Shown: positions 17,338-26,670, counted from the stretch's first letter. The stretch is DNA of 64,000 nt from Pseudolactococcus plantarum (GCF_002441715.1 NZ_JXJX01000002.1:1-64000), one strand, 5' to 3'. Numbers and translations: made by a program. The notes: generated from the letters alone by a model not told the origin.

Positions 17338-19499
17338 AGTTTTATCGTTCCTTCCATTTCTAGAGTGAAATCTTGATCACTGGTTAACAGTATAATTTGC
17401 CTATCCTGGGCAATCGTTTGTAACAGCTTACCAAAGTTTAAGCGACGTGTTTTATCAAAACGAAGAAAATTATCATCCAAAAAGATAGGGAACTCTTGTT
17501 TTTTTGATTGAATAAAGGCTAACCTTAAGGCGAGTTGAAGCTGATCTCTTGTTCCTGTAGATAAATCGATTAACCGCAAACTTTGTTTCCGACTATTTTT
17601 TACCCATAAGATATCTTCATCTAAGTAGATTTCCTGCCAACTATTGTTGGTTAACTCTCTAAATAATAAACTTGCCCGGTGCAAAATATCTGGTAACGTT
17701 TCAGACGATAAGGACTGCATCACGTCACCTATTAGCTTAATTTCGGCAGTTTTTGTTGCAAAGTCAACTAAATAATCTCTTAAAGTAGCTTTTTTCCTTG
17801 CCAATTTAGCTGCTAGATCTATCAAGGTCGTATCTGTTTTTTGTTGATTAATCACAGCTAAATTTCTAGAATGTTCATCAATAACACTGTTTAGCTCCTG
17901 AGTAATCTTAGTTTTTTCTGCTACTTGTTGATCTAGTTGTTTTTGTTCTTTATACCCATTAAAGACAATAGATAGATCAAAAATTTTCGATAGCTGTTCT
18001 TTCAGTCTTGTCAATCGCATTAAGTCACGAGACTGTTGTGCCCATTGTTCTAATAATTTAGGTGCCGTATCAATATCAGGTATTTCTTCAAAAATAGCAT
18101 TATCCAAGTCTTTTAGTGCTGATAGTTTTTCAATTGATTCCTTTGGATGATACTGGCTTAAGGTAATTCTTAACTCTTGTAGTTCTTTCTCAAGTAATGT
18201 GATGTTTTCAATTTTAGTGTTGACACTATCATTATCTAACACGATCATATCGTTAAAATAAGCTACTTTTTGATCGAAATCTGCCAGCACTGCTTCATTT
18301 TTAGCTAGTTCTTGTCGTTCAAGTTGATGCGTTTTATAGTGTGAAATACCTGAAACAATCGCTATAATCAAGAAAAATATCGCAACAAATGGTTTAAGCG
18401 CAAGGCTAATCCCCATTAAAATAATTGCAATGATTGTAATAATCAAATAGTGTTTTGAAAACTTAAATTGTGCAATTTGTTGTTCAGCTGAAATTGCTTT
18501 AGGATACTCTAATTTAAGTTGATAAAACTTTTCTAAAGTCTCTTCATCTTGTAAGAAACGATTTTTAGGTGTATCCAAATTTTCGATAGCGATACTATCT
18601 GCTGCTATTTTTTGATTTAGATTACGGATTTCTTGATTATATTTTTCATGCAGTGCATGTTTACGTCTTAAATTATCTGCTTCTTCAGTTGATAAAATAT
18701 TTGATAAGTTTTGACTATCAAGTTCTTGATACTCTTGATATTCCGCTAAAAAACTTAACTTATGCTTACTCTGATTAATTAAGTCATCTAAGCTCGTTTG
18801 TTGGTCACGATAATCTTTAATTTGTTCCTCAAGCTCAGCGTTTTTTGTCATTAGCGGTAATAGGGCCGCTTCTTCAGTTGTCTTTTTTTCTATTGCTTCT
18901 TGAACAGACGCGATATCAGTCAAAGCTTGATTGATCGGTTTTTTAGCTGCCCGAGTGGTTGTAAAAATTTGATCACGTGATTTTGATAACTTTTGAACTT
19001 GGTCAAAAAGTGCGACTGTTCCTGTTGTCGCAGACATACGCCATTCTTGATCAAGACGATCGGCATTATAATCTTTAACGGTCGATATCTGAAGATTATC
19101 TTGTGTCACTGTATAAATCTCAGAAAAAACTTTTGCTGTGATTGGTCGCATAAACTCTTGCCAAGATGCTTCATCTAACTGATAGCTTTGACCCTCTTCA
19201 CTGATTTCACAAGAAAAGCTTGGTTTCCCAGTACGTAAGATTTTAATTCTCTCGATTTTAATTGTTTTATTCTCATGTGTCAAGGTAATCTGACCACCAT
19301 AAGTTTTCACATCTAAAGGATTAAAGTTTTGATTGGCTGTTGTGGCATTTTCAAAGCCAAATAACATATATTTGATGAAGGCGAGGATTGTTGACTTACC
19401 AGTCTCGTTATCCCCTAAAAAAGTTGTCATATCACTGAGGTTATAGGTTTGATTAATTATTTTACCAAATCCCTCAATCTTGAGTTGGTTAATTTTCAT
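17334..19499 (-). CDS. yhaN: AAA family ATPase YhaN (SbcC/Rad50-like)
   Basis: A 721-residue SMC/Rad50-type ATPase, probable partner of the YhaO nuclease in DNA end processing. Walker A is FLGDNETGKST (27-37); Walker B is near the C-terminus (FLDDNFLRFD), preceded by the signature LSTGTRDQLQLALRLAF. The middle is long coiled coil interrupted by two adjacent membrane helices (around residues 345-385, IITIIAIILMGI and FFLIIAIVSGI), a known feature of YhaN that would tie it to the membrane. ATG 19499 is chosen because GGAGGTGATAG lies just upstream and the family begins MKINQLKIEGFG; 16 upstream codons are open but within yhaO. It overlaps yhaO by 11 bases. Confidence 0.92.
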   Translation of the reverse strand: MKINQLKIEGFGKIINQTYNLSDMTTFLGDNETGKSTILAFIKYMLFGFENATTANQNFNPLDVKTYGGQITLTHENKTIKIERIKILRTGKPSFSCEISEEGQSYQLDEASWQEFMRPITAKVFSEIYTVTQDNLQISTVKDYNADRLDQEWRMSATTGTVALFDQVQKLSKSRDQIFTTTRAAKKPINQALTDIASVQEAIEKKTTEEAALLPLMTKNAELEEQIKDYRDQQTSLDDLINQSKHKLSFLAEYQEYQELDSQNLSNILSTEEADNLRRKHALHEKYNQEIRNLNQKIAADSIAIENLDTPKNRFLQDEETLEKFYQLKLEYPKAISAEQQIAQFKFSKHYLIITIIAIILMGISLALKPFVAIFFLIIAIVSGISHYKTHQLERQELAKNEAVLADFDQKVAYFNDMIVLDNDSVNTKIENITLLEKELQELRITLSQYHPKESIEKLSALKDLDNAIFEEIPDIDTAPKLLEQWAQQSRDLMRLTRLKEQLSKIFDLSIVFNGYKEQKQLDQQVAEKTKITQELNSVIDEHSRNLAVINQQKTDTTLIDLAAKLARKKATLRDYLVDFATKTAEIKLIGDVMQSLSSETLPDILHRASLLFRELTNNSWQEIYLDEDILWVKNSRKQSLRLIDLSTGTRDQLQLALRLAFIQSKKQEFPIFLDDNFLRFDKTRRLNFGKLLQTIAQDRQIILLTSDQDFTLEMEGTIKL

Positions 19500-20625
19500 C
19501 TCTATCACCTCCAAAGTCAAAGTACTGACTCGCAAATAATCTGACATTATCTTGTACTTCCTGATTCAAATTTGGATCATCAAACAAAGCTTTAATCTCC
19601 TTTTTATGAGGCAGTAACCTATAGATTTGTTTCATGTCTATATCAGGTAAACTAAATTCAGGTAAGGCTATTTGCGTTATCGTTTGATTTGTTTTAGTCA
19701 GCGGCCGTAAACTCAACTTCACAATGATATGATTTTGACGTAAAGCCTCTAATAACTCTTCATTTTCATAGGCCTCTTGTAAATTATCTGCAATCATCTC
19801 ATAATTCTCCAGCATAATACTATAAAAAATATGATCATCAGATAACTGTGATTCAATATAATGAAGTGCTTGAGCTAAATTTTGACAATCAGAAAGATCT
19901 AATACGATTGTTTTAAAATGTACATCAGCTAAGTCTTGGAAATAGATCAGATTGCCAGATTTAACAATTTCACCATAAACCACAAAATTCGTATTTTCTT
20001 TTTTATTACGGCCTTGTGGTGTCCCAGGATATATGATATTATCAGCGACTTGATTTGCCAAATGAATATGGCCTAATGCCCAATAATTATAGCCTTTAGC
20101 AAGCATATCTGTCAGATTAGCTGGCGCAAAAGAATCGCCTGAAAATTCGCCATGAAACAACCCAACATGGTAATCGCAAGTGTAGTCACTCAGTGGATAA
20201 TCGCCTATTTTATTTTGTGAGATATGTGGGTGTTGATATGAGAATCCTGATACCGCTAGTGTTTCACCTGATCTCAACGTCAGTTTTTCTGTTGTGACAG
20301 TTTCAGAATAAAAAACAGTGACATTCTCGGGAAAACTCACCCAATAAACTGATTCTCTATAATAATCATGGTTACCAAAAATCACAACGGCTTGTATGCC
20401 ATGAGGGGCTAAACGAGCCAATTCTTGAACAAAATAATTTTGTATTTTTATACTTGGTTGTGATTGATGAAAATTATCTCCCGCAAAAAATACAACATCA
20501 ACTGCTTCTGCAATTGCAAAATCAATGATTTTTTCTAATATTTTATAAGGGTGAAAGGGGACATCTTGAACGACACCTTCAAATTCTCGATCTAAATGCA
20601 AATCTGCAGTATGTAAAAATTTCAT
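19489..20625 (-). CDS. yhaO: DNA repair metallophosphoesterase YhaO (SbcD/Mre11-like)
   Basis: A 378-residue calcineurin-fold nuclease related to SbcD/Mre11. All phosphoesterase motifs are present in order: HTADLHLDREF (5-15), FAGDNFHQS (48-56), FGNHDYY (83-89), GLFHGEFSG (154-162) and GHIHLANQ (184-191). The C-terminal part is the capping and partner-binding region. It immediately precedes yhaN with an 11-base overlap, so nuclease and ATPase subunits are made together. ATG 20625 begins MKFLHTADLH, the family start. Substrate DNA ends are inferred from SbcCD. Confidence 0.92.
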   Translation of the reverse strand: MKFLHTADLHLDREFEGVVQDVPFHPYKILEKIIDFAIAEAVDVVFFAGDNFHQSQPSIKIQNYFVQELARLAPHGIQAVVIFGNHDYYRESVYWVSFPENVTVFYSETVTTEKLTLRSGETLAVSGFSYQHPHISQNKIGDYPLSDYTCDYHVGLFHGEFSGDSFAPANLTDMLAKGYNYWALGHIHLANQVADNIIYPGTPQGRNKKENTNFVVYGEIVKSGNLIYFQDLADVHFKTIVLDLSDCQNLAQALHYIESQLSDDHIFYSIMLENYEMIADNLQEAYENEELLEALRQNHIIVKLSLRPLTKTNQTITQIALPEFSLPDIDMKQIYRLLPHKKEIKALFDDPNLNQEVQDNVRLFASQYFDFGGDRDEN

Positions 20626-20678
20626 AAATAACTTTCTAACCTATGCCTAACCAAAGCTCTTGACTGATTTTACGTTTT

Positions 20679-21326
20679 TTAGCGGAGTACTTCTCTTAAT
20701 TTAGTCATATTTGCTTCAATGTCCCCATTAAATACATAAGAACCTGCCACAAAAACATCCGCACCAGCATCTCGACAAGCGATAATTGTTTGGTCATCCA
20801 CGCCACCATCAACCTCAATCTCGAAACTTAACCCACGAAACTCTCTGATAGCAACTAATTCTCGAACTTTTTCAAGACATTCTGGAATAAATTTTTGGCC
20901 ACCAAATCCAGGATTGACAGTCATCACTAACACCATATCTACCAAGCCAAGTACATGTTTAATCGTCGACACATCTGTACCTGGATTAATCACCACAGCA
21001 CTTTTTAAGCCGGCTTGCTTAACCTTTTGAAGGACAGCATGGATGTGTTTTGTGGCCTCAACATGAATACTAAGACTATCTGCACCAGCTTGTGCAAGGC
21101 TTGTGATGTATTTTTCTGGATTTTCGACCATCAGATGACAGTCTAGTAGGCATTTTGTTGCTGGTCTAATCGCCTTCACAACATCAGCACCAAAACTGAT
21201 ATTGTCAACAAAATGGCCATCCATGATATCAATATGTAGGTAATCAGCGCCAGCTGCTTCGAGACGTCTCGCATCTCTTTCAAAATTACCAAAATCTGCT
21301 GCTAGAATTGACGGTGCTAATTTCAT
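20679..21326 (-). CDS. rpe: ribulose-phosphate 3-epimerase
   Basis: Interconverts ribulose-5-phosphate and xylulose-5-phosphate in the pentose phosphate pathway. A 215-residue TIM barrel with [12 protein letters not shown] (4-15), the metal and catalytic residues in [10 protein letters not shown] (32-41, including Asp36 region), [19 protein letters not shown] (137-148) and EVDGGVD with the catalytic Asp near residue 177. It overlaps rsgA by 4 bases (stop/start). In many streptococci thiN and rmuC follow rpe; here yhaO and yhaN take that place. Confidence 0.97.
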   Translation of the reverse strand: MKLAPSILAADFGNFERDARRLEAAGADYLHIDIMDGHFVDNISFGADVVKAIRPATKCLLDCHLMVENPEKYITSLAQAGADSLSIHVEATKHIHAVLQKVKQAGLKSAVVINPGTDVSTIKHVLGLVDMVLVMTVNPGFGGQKFIPECLEKVRELVAIREFRGLSFEIEVDGGVDDQTIIACRDAGADVFVAGSYVFNGDIEANMTKLREVLR

Positions 21327-22225
21327 TTTTTTACCACTTTCTTATAAGTTTCTCGTCTACCTGTAATCTCAGATAGAAATAGTAAATAATTATCGTAACG
21401 AGACCTTAGTACTTCTCCTGATTCAACTGCTGGTTTGACTGCACACTTCGGTTCATGTGTGTGTGTACACTCTCTAAACTTACAACCAAATGATAAGTGT
21501 AATAATTCAGGAAAAGCAGCGTTTAGGTCTGGCTGATTATCAATCTCATAGTCTAATGATGAAAACCCAGGTGTGTCAGCAATTAAGCCAGCATGTATGT
21601 CAAATAATTCAACATGTCTAGTTGTATGTCGACCACGGCCAAGTTTATCTGATATTTCTTGCGTCTCTATAGCCATGTCGGGTGCGATTTTGTTTAATAA
21701 AGTTGACTTACCAACACCTGTTTGACCCATAAACACACTGACTTTATTTGCAAACTCAGGTAGCATCGCTTGCCAATCATTCATAAAAAAGTCATAGCCG
21801 ATTGCTTGATAGTCACGCTGTATGCGCTCAAAATAAGTCTTATCCTCAACCAAGTCTAATTTTGATAAATAGATGAGTGGTTGTATGTCTTTATTAGTTA
21901 ATAAGACTAGAAAACGATCTAGTAAGTTTAATGAAAAAGCAGGTTCAACTGCAGATATAACCACAACCGCTTGATCGATATTGGCTATAGGCGGTCTGAC
22001 TAAAGCGTTTTTACGTTCGGCTATAGACAAAATATAGCCTTCAGATTGCTTTGCTGCAGAAAATTCAGCAAAATCTCCCACGATTGGTTTCGTACCTTTT
22101 TGTCTAAAATTCCCTCTAGCTCTCGTCTGATGTACAACATCATCTGACCTATCTTTGATGTAGTAAAACCCACTCAAGGATTTAAGTATTCTACCAAAAT
22201 GTATCTCAGTTTGTTTTGTAGCCAA
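21323..22225 (-). CDS. rsgA: ribosome small-subunit GTPase RsgA
   Basis: Circularly permuted GTPase for late 30S maturation. 300 residues: N-terminal OB fold (1-70), GTPase with the permuted order (SKLDLVED as G4 near 120, then [12 protein letters not shown] as G1 near 166, DTPGFSS as G3 near 217), and a zinc motif with Cys and His residues in [14 protein letters not shown] (about 248-261). The start is TTG 22225, supported by AGGTAGGTGATC ten bases upstream; no ATG lies nearby in frame. It is the first gene of the rsgA-rpe-yhaO-yhaN-yhaM run. Confidence 0.95.
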   Translation of the reverse strand: MATKQTEIHFGRILKSLSGFYYIKDRSDDVVHQTRARGNFRQKGTKPIVGDFAEFSAAKQSEGYILSIAERKNALVRPPIANIDQAVVVISAVEPAFSLNLLDRFLVLLTNKDIQPLIYLSKLDLVEDKTYFERIQRDYQAIGYDFFMNDWQAMLPEFANKVSVFMGQTGVGKSTLLNKIAPDMAIETQEISDKLGRGRHTTRHVELFDIHAGLIADTPGFSSLDYEIDNQPDLNAAFPELLHLSFGCKFRECTHTHEPKCAVKPAVESGEVLRSRYDNYLLFLSEITGRRETYKKVVKK

Positions 22226-22506
22226 TTGTTCTGATCACCTACCTTTTATTTGACGCTTATTTTTTTATACTCACGCATCATCACTTACTAGTAACGACGC
22301 TATCGTCTATCTATACTGATAGTATAAACATGACTTTTAAGTTTCCTAACTCGGAACCAGTTGATATTTCTAATTATACCATTTTTAAACTAAATATTTA
22401 ATGTTATCTATATTAAAAATGGATAAAACGATCAAGTCTGCTTGACTGCTTGTTTACTAGCCATAACTCGTTGGTCAATCATTTCCCGAAATAGGCGTGA
22501 TGATAC
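22226..22506. other. AT-rich intergenic region between rsgA and the tautomerase gene
   Basis: No gene seen. On the minus strand a TATAAT (22373-22378) with a poor -35 is the likely rsgA promoter, leaving a leader of about 140 bases. GACG-CTAT-CGTC (about 22298-22309) and CTATC...GATAG are small inverted repeats without T runs. No known riboswitch is recognised. Confidence 0.4.
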
Positions 22507-22535
22507 TTGAAAGTCCTGGCAAAATATGTCACAAT
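22507..22535 (+). promoter_or_regulatory. promoter of the tautomerase gene
   Basis: TTGAAA (22507-22512) and CACAAT (22530-22535) are 17 bases apart, 26 bases before the start. The -10 is imperfect. Confidence 0.4.
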
Positions 22536-22561
22536 ATAGGCATAGAAAAGAGGTTTCCCTT

Positions 22562-22744
22562 ATGCCATTTGTACATGTAGATTTATTCGAAGGTCGTACT
22601 GACGCACAAAAAATTGCACTCGCTCACGACATCACAGAAGCTGTTGTTAAAAACACTGGTGCACCAAAATCTGCCATTCATGTCTTTATCAATGACATGA
22701 AAGAAGGGACTTATTTCCCTCAAGGTGAACTAAAGAAAAAATAA
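22562..22744 (+). CDS. 4-oxalocrotonate tautomerase family protein
   Basis: A 60-residue tautomerase with a beta-alpha-beta fold. The start is ATG 22562, giving Met-Pro-Phe-Val: the family needs the proline exposed as residue 1 after Met removal, as the catalytic base, so the longer open frame starting 12 codons earlier is not used. The rest matches the family (DLFEGRTDAQKIALAHDIT and IHVFINDM). Ribosome site AGAGG lies eight or nine bases upstream. Such enzymes ketonise enols of oxoacids; the natural substrate in lactic acid bacteria is unknown. It is a single gene with its own terminator. Confidence 0.92.
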   Translation: MPFVHVDLFEGRTDAQKIALAHDITEAVVKNTGAPKSAIHVFINDMKEGTYFPQGELKKK

Positions 22745-22763
22745 GTCTGATGATTATGACAGT

Positions 22764-22800
22764 TAAAACGAGTTCTACAGTTACTAGAACTCGTTTTATG
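22764..22800 (+). terminator. terminator of the tautomerase gene
   Basis: A 14-base perfect stem (22764-22777 with 22785-22798) around CAGTTAC, ending in T-rich sequence. Confidence 0.85.
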
Positions 22801-22877
22801 ATCCCTCATTTTAAACAAATTACCTAAATGATAAGGACTACACCTAGGCTTAAACGCTATCGCAACCCTTAGTTTTA

Positions 22878-22886
22878 TGCTATAAT
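22878..22886 (+). promoter_or_regulatory. extended -10 promoter of coaB
   Basis: TGC followed by TATAAT (22881-22886) lies 26 bases before the coaB ATG; no good -35. Confidence 0.55.
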
Positions 22887-22912
22887 AAAAAAAATTATGA
22901 GAAAGGCGCGAT

Positions 22913-23626
22913 ATGCATATATTGATCACTTCAGGTGGCACAACTGAACCTATTGATGATGTCCGTGGCATTACCAATTTTGCTACTGGCAAATTAGGTA
23001 AAATTTTAGCAGAACAATTTTTAGCAACAAATCACCAAGTTGTTTTATTAGCTGGCCTAACAGCTTTGGTGCCAGATAACCACCCTAATCTCCAAATCAT
23101 ACGTATTTCAAACGTTGATAGTCTAGCTATAGCTATGAACCAATGGTTACCTAAGATAAATGTATGTGTGCATACAATGGCGGTTTCTGATTATACTCCA
23201 GTTTATATGACCGATCTTGAGACGGTTGAAAAAACGCAAGATATCCAAAGCTTGTTAACAAGACAAAATACTGAGCATAAAATTTCTTCACAAGAAACTT
23301 ACCAAGTTTTATTTTTAAAGAAAACGCCTAAAATCATTGCCTCTATTAAAAATTTAAACCCTGATATCATCTTGATTGGGTTTAAACTGATGGTTGATGT
23401 CAGTGATGCTCAATTGATTGAAACTGCTAGAGCCTCATTATACAAAAATAATGCTGACTATATCTTAGCAAATGATCTAACAACAATTTCAGAAACACAG
23501 CATAAGGGATTACTGATCAGCCAACATCACATACAGTCAGCTGATACAAAACAGCAAATTGCCCAACTAATTGTCAGTAAAAGTGAGGAAGCATATGACA
23601 AACGTAACCATCGCGGTAACCGGTAG
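22913..23626 (+). CDS. coaB: phosphopantothenate-cysteine ligase
   Basis: Joins cysteine to 4'-phosphopantothenate with CTP in coenzyme A synthesis. 237 residues, stand-alone CoaB as in streptococci (elsewhere fused to CoaC). It begins MHILITSGGTTEPIDDVRG, with NFATGKLG (22-29), MAVSDYTP near residue 91, and a C-terminal GFKLMVD and LANDLTT. It overlaps coaC by about 32 bases; the coaC ribosome site lies inside its 3' end. First gene of coaB-coaC-panT. Confidence 0.93.
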   Translation: MHILITSGGTTEPIDDVRGITNFATGKLGKILAEQFLATNHQVVLLAGLTALVPDNHPNLQIIRISNVDSLAIAMNQWLPKINVCVHTMAVSDYTPVYMTDLETVEKTQDIQSLLTRQNTEHKISSQETYQVLFLKKTPKIIASIKNLNPDIILIGFKLMVDVSDAQLIETARASLYKNNADYILANDLTTISETQHKGLLISQHHIQSADTKQQIAQLIVSKSEEAYDKRNHRGNR

Positions 23627-24143
23627 TATCGCTGCATATAAGGCTTGCGATATCGTTTCAGAATTAGGCAAACTTGGATTTAATGTCACTGTTTTGATGA
23701 CCGAAGCTGCGCAACAATTCATTACCCCGTTAACACTTCAAGTATTATCTAAAAACCCTGTACATACTAGTGTGATGTCAGAAGACCGTCCTGATGTTGT
23801 CAACCATATTGAATTAGGCAAACAAACAGATTTATTTTTAGTGGCACCAGCGTCTGCTGATACAATCGCGCGACTATCACACGGTCATGCAAATGATATC
23901 GTTTGCGCTGTTGCGCTAGCACTGCCAGCTCATGTCATAAAAATGATAGCGCCGGCAATGAATACAAATATGTATGAACATCCCCTAACACAAACAAACC
24001 TCAATACTTTGAAAACGATTGGCTATCAAGAAATTGAGCCTAAAACATCCCTTTTAGCCTGTGGCGATTTAGGAAAAGGTGCTTTAGCAACTGTCGACGA
24101 TATCGTGCAAATCGTACAAGATGCTTTACTAGATATTACTTAA
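23595..24143 (+). CDS. coaC: phosphopantothenoylcysteine decarboxylase
   Basis: Flavin-dependent decarboxylase giving 4'-phosphopantetheine, the step after CoaB. 182 residues from ATG 23595, chosen because GTGAGGA lies six bases upstream and the family starts with an (I/V)AVTGSIAAYK stretch. Motifs: GSIAAYK (about 9-15), catalytic His in NHIELGK, VAPASADTI, PAMNTNMYEHP (the substrate-binding PxMNxxM) and the flap cysteine in ACGDLGKGA. It overlaps coaB and is followed by the ECF pantothenate transporter gene, so synthesis and uptake are combined. Confidence 0.93.
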   Translation: MTNVTIAVTGSIAAYKACDIVSELGKLGFNVTVLMTEAAQQFITPLTLQVLSKNPVHTSVMSEDRPDVVNHIELGKQTDLFLVAPASADTIARLSHGHANDIVCAVALALPAHVIKMIAPAMNTNMYEHPLTQTNLNTLKTIGYQEIEPKTSLLACGDLGKGALATVDDIVQIVQDALLDIT

Positions 24144-24181
24144 CTCTATTTTTGGGGATTTAATCACCAACTTATTATACG

Positions 24182-24212
24182 AAAGGAACAGATTAGTCAC
24201 CTTTACTAATCT
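24182..24212 (+). promoter_or_regulatory. hairpin between Shine-Dalgarno and start codon of panT
   Basis: AAAGGAA (24182-24188) lies 34 bases before the ATG at 24223. In between, AGATTAGT (24190-24197) pairs perfectly with ACTAATCT (24205-24212). Removing the stem leaves 11 bases, a workable spacing. The loop CACCTTT contains CCTTT, complementary to AAAGG of the Shine-Dalgarno, so a competing pairing or pseudoknot is possible. Function is inference. Confidence 0.5.
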
Positions 24213-24222
24213 ATTTAAACAG

Positions 24223-24807
24223 ATGAATACCAACTATACAAAAAACTCTAAAGCTTCTGATGTTGCGATTTTAGGCATCTTCATCGCAATCATGCTTTTT
24301 ATCCATCTTATCTCTAGAATTATATATAGCTTTTGGCCATTTCCTATTCAACCCACTTTAGTTCATATCCCTGTCATTATTGGCTCAATTGTTCTTGGGT
24401 GGCGTAAAGGTGCATTTCTTGGCTTTGTTATGGGCCTTATTTCATTCTTGAATTCAACTTTAGCACCAATACCTACTTCTTTTTTATTCTCACCATTTGT
24501 CCCACATGGTAATATCTGGTCATTATTTATTGCCTTTATCCCTAGAATCATCGTGGGCATTCTGCCATTCTTTATTTTTCATCTCATCAAAAATAGATGG
24601 GGAGCAGGTATTGCTGGGTTTGCAGGCTCTGCAATTAATACGATTTTAGTCCTTAGCTCAGCCTTTATTTTCTTTAATGATCAACTTAATATGACCTTTA
24701 AAACACTGGTTGCAACTATCATCACGACTAATTCCATCGTAGAAGCAATTACCGCAACTATCTTATGTACTAGTCTTGTACCGATATTATTAAAATTTAG
24801 AAACTAA
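24223..24807 (+). CDS. panT: ECF transporter S component, pantothenate (PanT-like)
   Basis: A 194-residue membrane protein with five or six helices, the substrate-binding subunit of an energy-coupling-factor vitamin transporter; the shared EcfA/A'/T module is not in this window. N-terminal AILGIFIAIMLFIHLISRI, HIPVIIGSIVLGWRKGAFLGFVMG-type segments and a middle loop SPFVPHG are typical of the COG4684 group. Placement directly after coaB-coaC argues for pantothenate as substrate. The ribosome site is separated from ATG 24223 by a hairpin. A terminator follows. Confidence 0.85.
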   Translation: MNTNYTKNSKASDVAILGIFIAIMLFIHLISRIIYSFWPFPIQPTLVHIPVIIGSIVLGWRKGAFLGFVMGLISFLNSTLAPIPTSFLFSPFVPHGNIWSLFIAFIPRIIVGILPFFIFHLIKNRWGAGIAGFAGSAINTILVLSSAFIFFNDQLNMTFKTLVATIITTNSIVEAITATILCTSLVPILLKFRN

Positions 24808-24817
24808 AAACGAGGTT

Positions 24818-24842
24818 AAACGTGATTTTCACGTTTTTTTTT
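24818..24842 (+). terminator. terminator of the coaB-coaC-panT operon
   Basis: AAACGTGA (24818-24825) pairs with TCACGTTT (24829-24836) around TTT, followed by eight T in total. Confidence 0.85.
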
Positions 24843-24850
24843 GCTAAAAT
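24842..24850 (+). promoter_or_regulatory. extended -10 promoter of the phosphoglucomutase gene
   Basis: TGC followed by TAAAAT (24845-24850), starting in the T run of the preceding terminator and 43 bases before the ATG. Confidence 0.45.
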
Positions 24851-24893
24851 AGCAGTATAAATGAAAATGCTTTCTAAAGCGAAAGGAGACACT

Positions 24894-26597
24894 ATGTCTT
24901 ACAACGAAATTTATCAAAAATGGTCTGAATTTGACGCACTCCCTGATTATCTGAAAAATGAATTAAAAAACATGACTGAACATGACAAAGAAGATGCCTT
25001 TTATACGTCTCTTGCCTTTGGTACTGCAGGTCAACGTGGCTTGATTGGTGCAGGGACCAATCGGATGAACATCTATACTGCAAGACAAACAACTGAAGGG
25101 CTTGCAAGACTGATGGATGCAAAAGGTGATAGCAAAAAACGTGGTGTTGCAATAGCCTATGATTCTCGTCACTTCTCTAAAACATTTGCTTTTGAGGCGG
25201 CACGTGTTTTAGCTTTACATGATATCCCATCTTTTGTTTTTGAATCACTACGACCAACACCTGAGCTGTCATTTGCTATCCGTGAGCTGAATACTTTAAC
25301 TGGTATTATGATCACTGCCTCTCACAACCCAGCACCCTATAATGGTTATAAAGTTTATGGGGAAGATGGTGGACAAATGCCACCAGAGGATGCTGATAAA
25401 TTAACAGAATATATCCAAGAAATTGATGATATTTTCCAAATCCCACTTGCCGATGAAGATAATGAGTTAATTACAATTATCGGAGAAACAATCGATAATA
25501 AATATCTAGCTGAAGTTAAAGCTGTTACAATCAATCAAGACATTATTAATACCTATGGCAAAAATTTAAATATCGTTTTCACACCTCTTCATGGTACTGG
25601 TGAAATGCTTGGTCGTAAAACATTAGCTCAAGCTGGTTTTGAGAAAATTGCAGTTGTTGAAGCACAAGCAATTCCAGATGGCGACTTTCCAACATTAAAA
25701 TCTCCAAACCCAGAAAACCAAGCTGCCTTTGAGCTATCTGAACAATTGGGTAGAGAAGTCGATGCTGACATGTTAGTCGCAACAGACCCTGATGCCGACC
25801 GTATTGGTGTTGAAGTGCGCTTGCCTAACGGTACTTATCAACCACTAACAGGTAACCAAATCGGTGCTGTGTTAGCTAAATACATTCTTGAAGCACATAA
25901 ACAGGCTGGTACATTACCTGCTAATGCTGCGATCGTGAAATCAATTGTATCTACTGAATTAGTCACAGCTATCGCAAAATCGTATGATGTCAAAATGATT
26001 GATGTCTTGACTGGCTTCAAATTTATCGCAGAACAAATTCAATCATTTGAAGAAACTGGCTCACATACCTACATGATGGGATTTGAGGAATCATTTGGTT
26101 ATTTAATCAAACCTTTTGTACGTGATAAAGATGCGATTCAAGCACTCCTCTTAATTTGCGAAGTGGCTGCTTACTATAAATCACTCGGTAAAACACTATA
26201 TGATGGCATCCAAGATATCTATGCTGAATATGGTTACTATCTTGAAAACACTGTATCAATCACACTTGAAGGTATCGATGGTGCTGCACAAATTAAAGCT
26301 GTGATGGATAAATTCCGCTTGAATCAACCAACACATTTTAATGGTATTAAAGTTGCCTTAACTGAAGATTTCCTCCACAATACGTCAACTTCTGCTGATG
26401 GTGAAACAACAGCCTTAACAACACCTCCATCAAATGTTCTTAAGTACCACCTAGAAGACGGGTCATGGATTGCTGTTAGACCTTCTGGAACAGAGCCTAA
26501 GATTAAATTTTATTTGGCGGCTGTTGCTGAAACACAAGAAGCTTCTGCTGATAAGCTTATCGCTTTTGCTGACGATATCAACGCCTTTATTAAGTAA
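24894..26597 (+). CDS. pgcA: alpha-phosphoglucomutase (phosphohexomutase superfamily)
   Basis: Interconverts glucose-6-phosphate and glucose-1-phosphate, linking glycolysis to glycogen and cell-wall sugars. 567 residues from ATG 24894, which follows AAAGGAG by five bases; eleven open codons upstream are not used. The four superfamily sites are present: the phosphoserine loop TASHNPAPYNGYK (about 141), the metal loop ATDPDADRIG (about 293), the sugar-binding GFEESFGY (about 393) and the phosphate loop RPSGTEPK (about 527). It has its own promoter and terminator. Its product feeds GlgC in the glycogen operon further along the window. Confidence 0.94.
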   Translation: MSYNEIYQKWSEFDALPDYLKNELKNMTEHDKEDAFYTSLAFGTAGQRGLIGAGTNRMNIYTARQTTEGLARLMDAKGDSKKRGVAIAYDSRHFSKTFAFEAARVLALHDIPSFVFESLRPTPELSFAIRELNTLTGIMITASHNPAPYNGYKVYGEDGGQMPPEDADKLTEYIQEIDDIFQIPLADEDNELITIIGETIDNKYLAEVKAVTINQDIINTYGKNLNIVFTPLHGTGEMLGRKTLAQAGFEKIAVVEAQAIPDGDFPTLKSPNPENQAAFELSEQLGREVDADMLVATDPDADRIGVEVRLPNGTYQPLTGNQIGAVLAKYILEAHKQAGTLPANAAIVKSIVSTELVTAIAKSYDVKMIDVLTGFKFIAEQIQSFEETGSHTYMMGFEESFGYLIKPFVRDKDAIQALLLICEVAAYYKSLGKTLYDGIQDIYAEYGYYLENTVSITLEGIDGAAQIKAVMDKFRLNQPTHFNGIKVALTEDFLHNTSTSADGETTALTTPPSNVLKYHLEDGSWIAVRPSGTEPKIKFYLAAVAETQEASADKLIAFADDINAFIK

Positions 26598-26616
26598 GAC
26601 TTTTCAGTCTATTTCT

Positions 26617-26670
26617 CACAAAAAAAAAGATCTCAGTCCAAGGACTTATTGAAAATCTTTTTTTTTTTAT
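26617..26670 (+). terminator. terminator of the phosphoglucomutase gene
   Basis: AAAAGAT pairs with ATCTTTT around an inner AGTC-CAAG-GACT hairpin (26624-26662), followed by a long T run. Confidence 0.78.
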
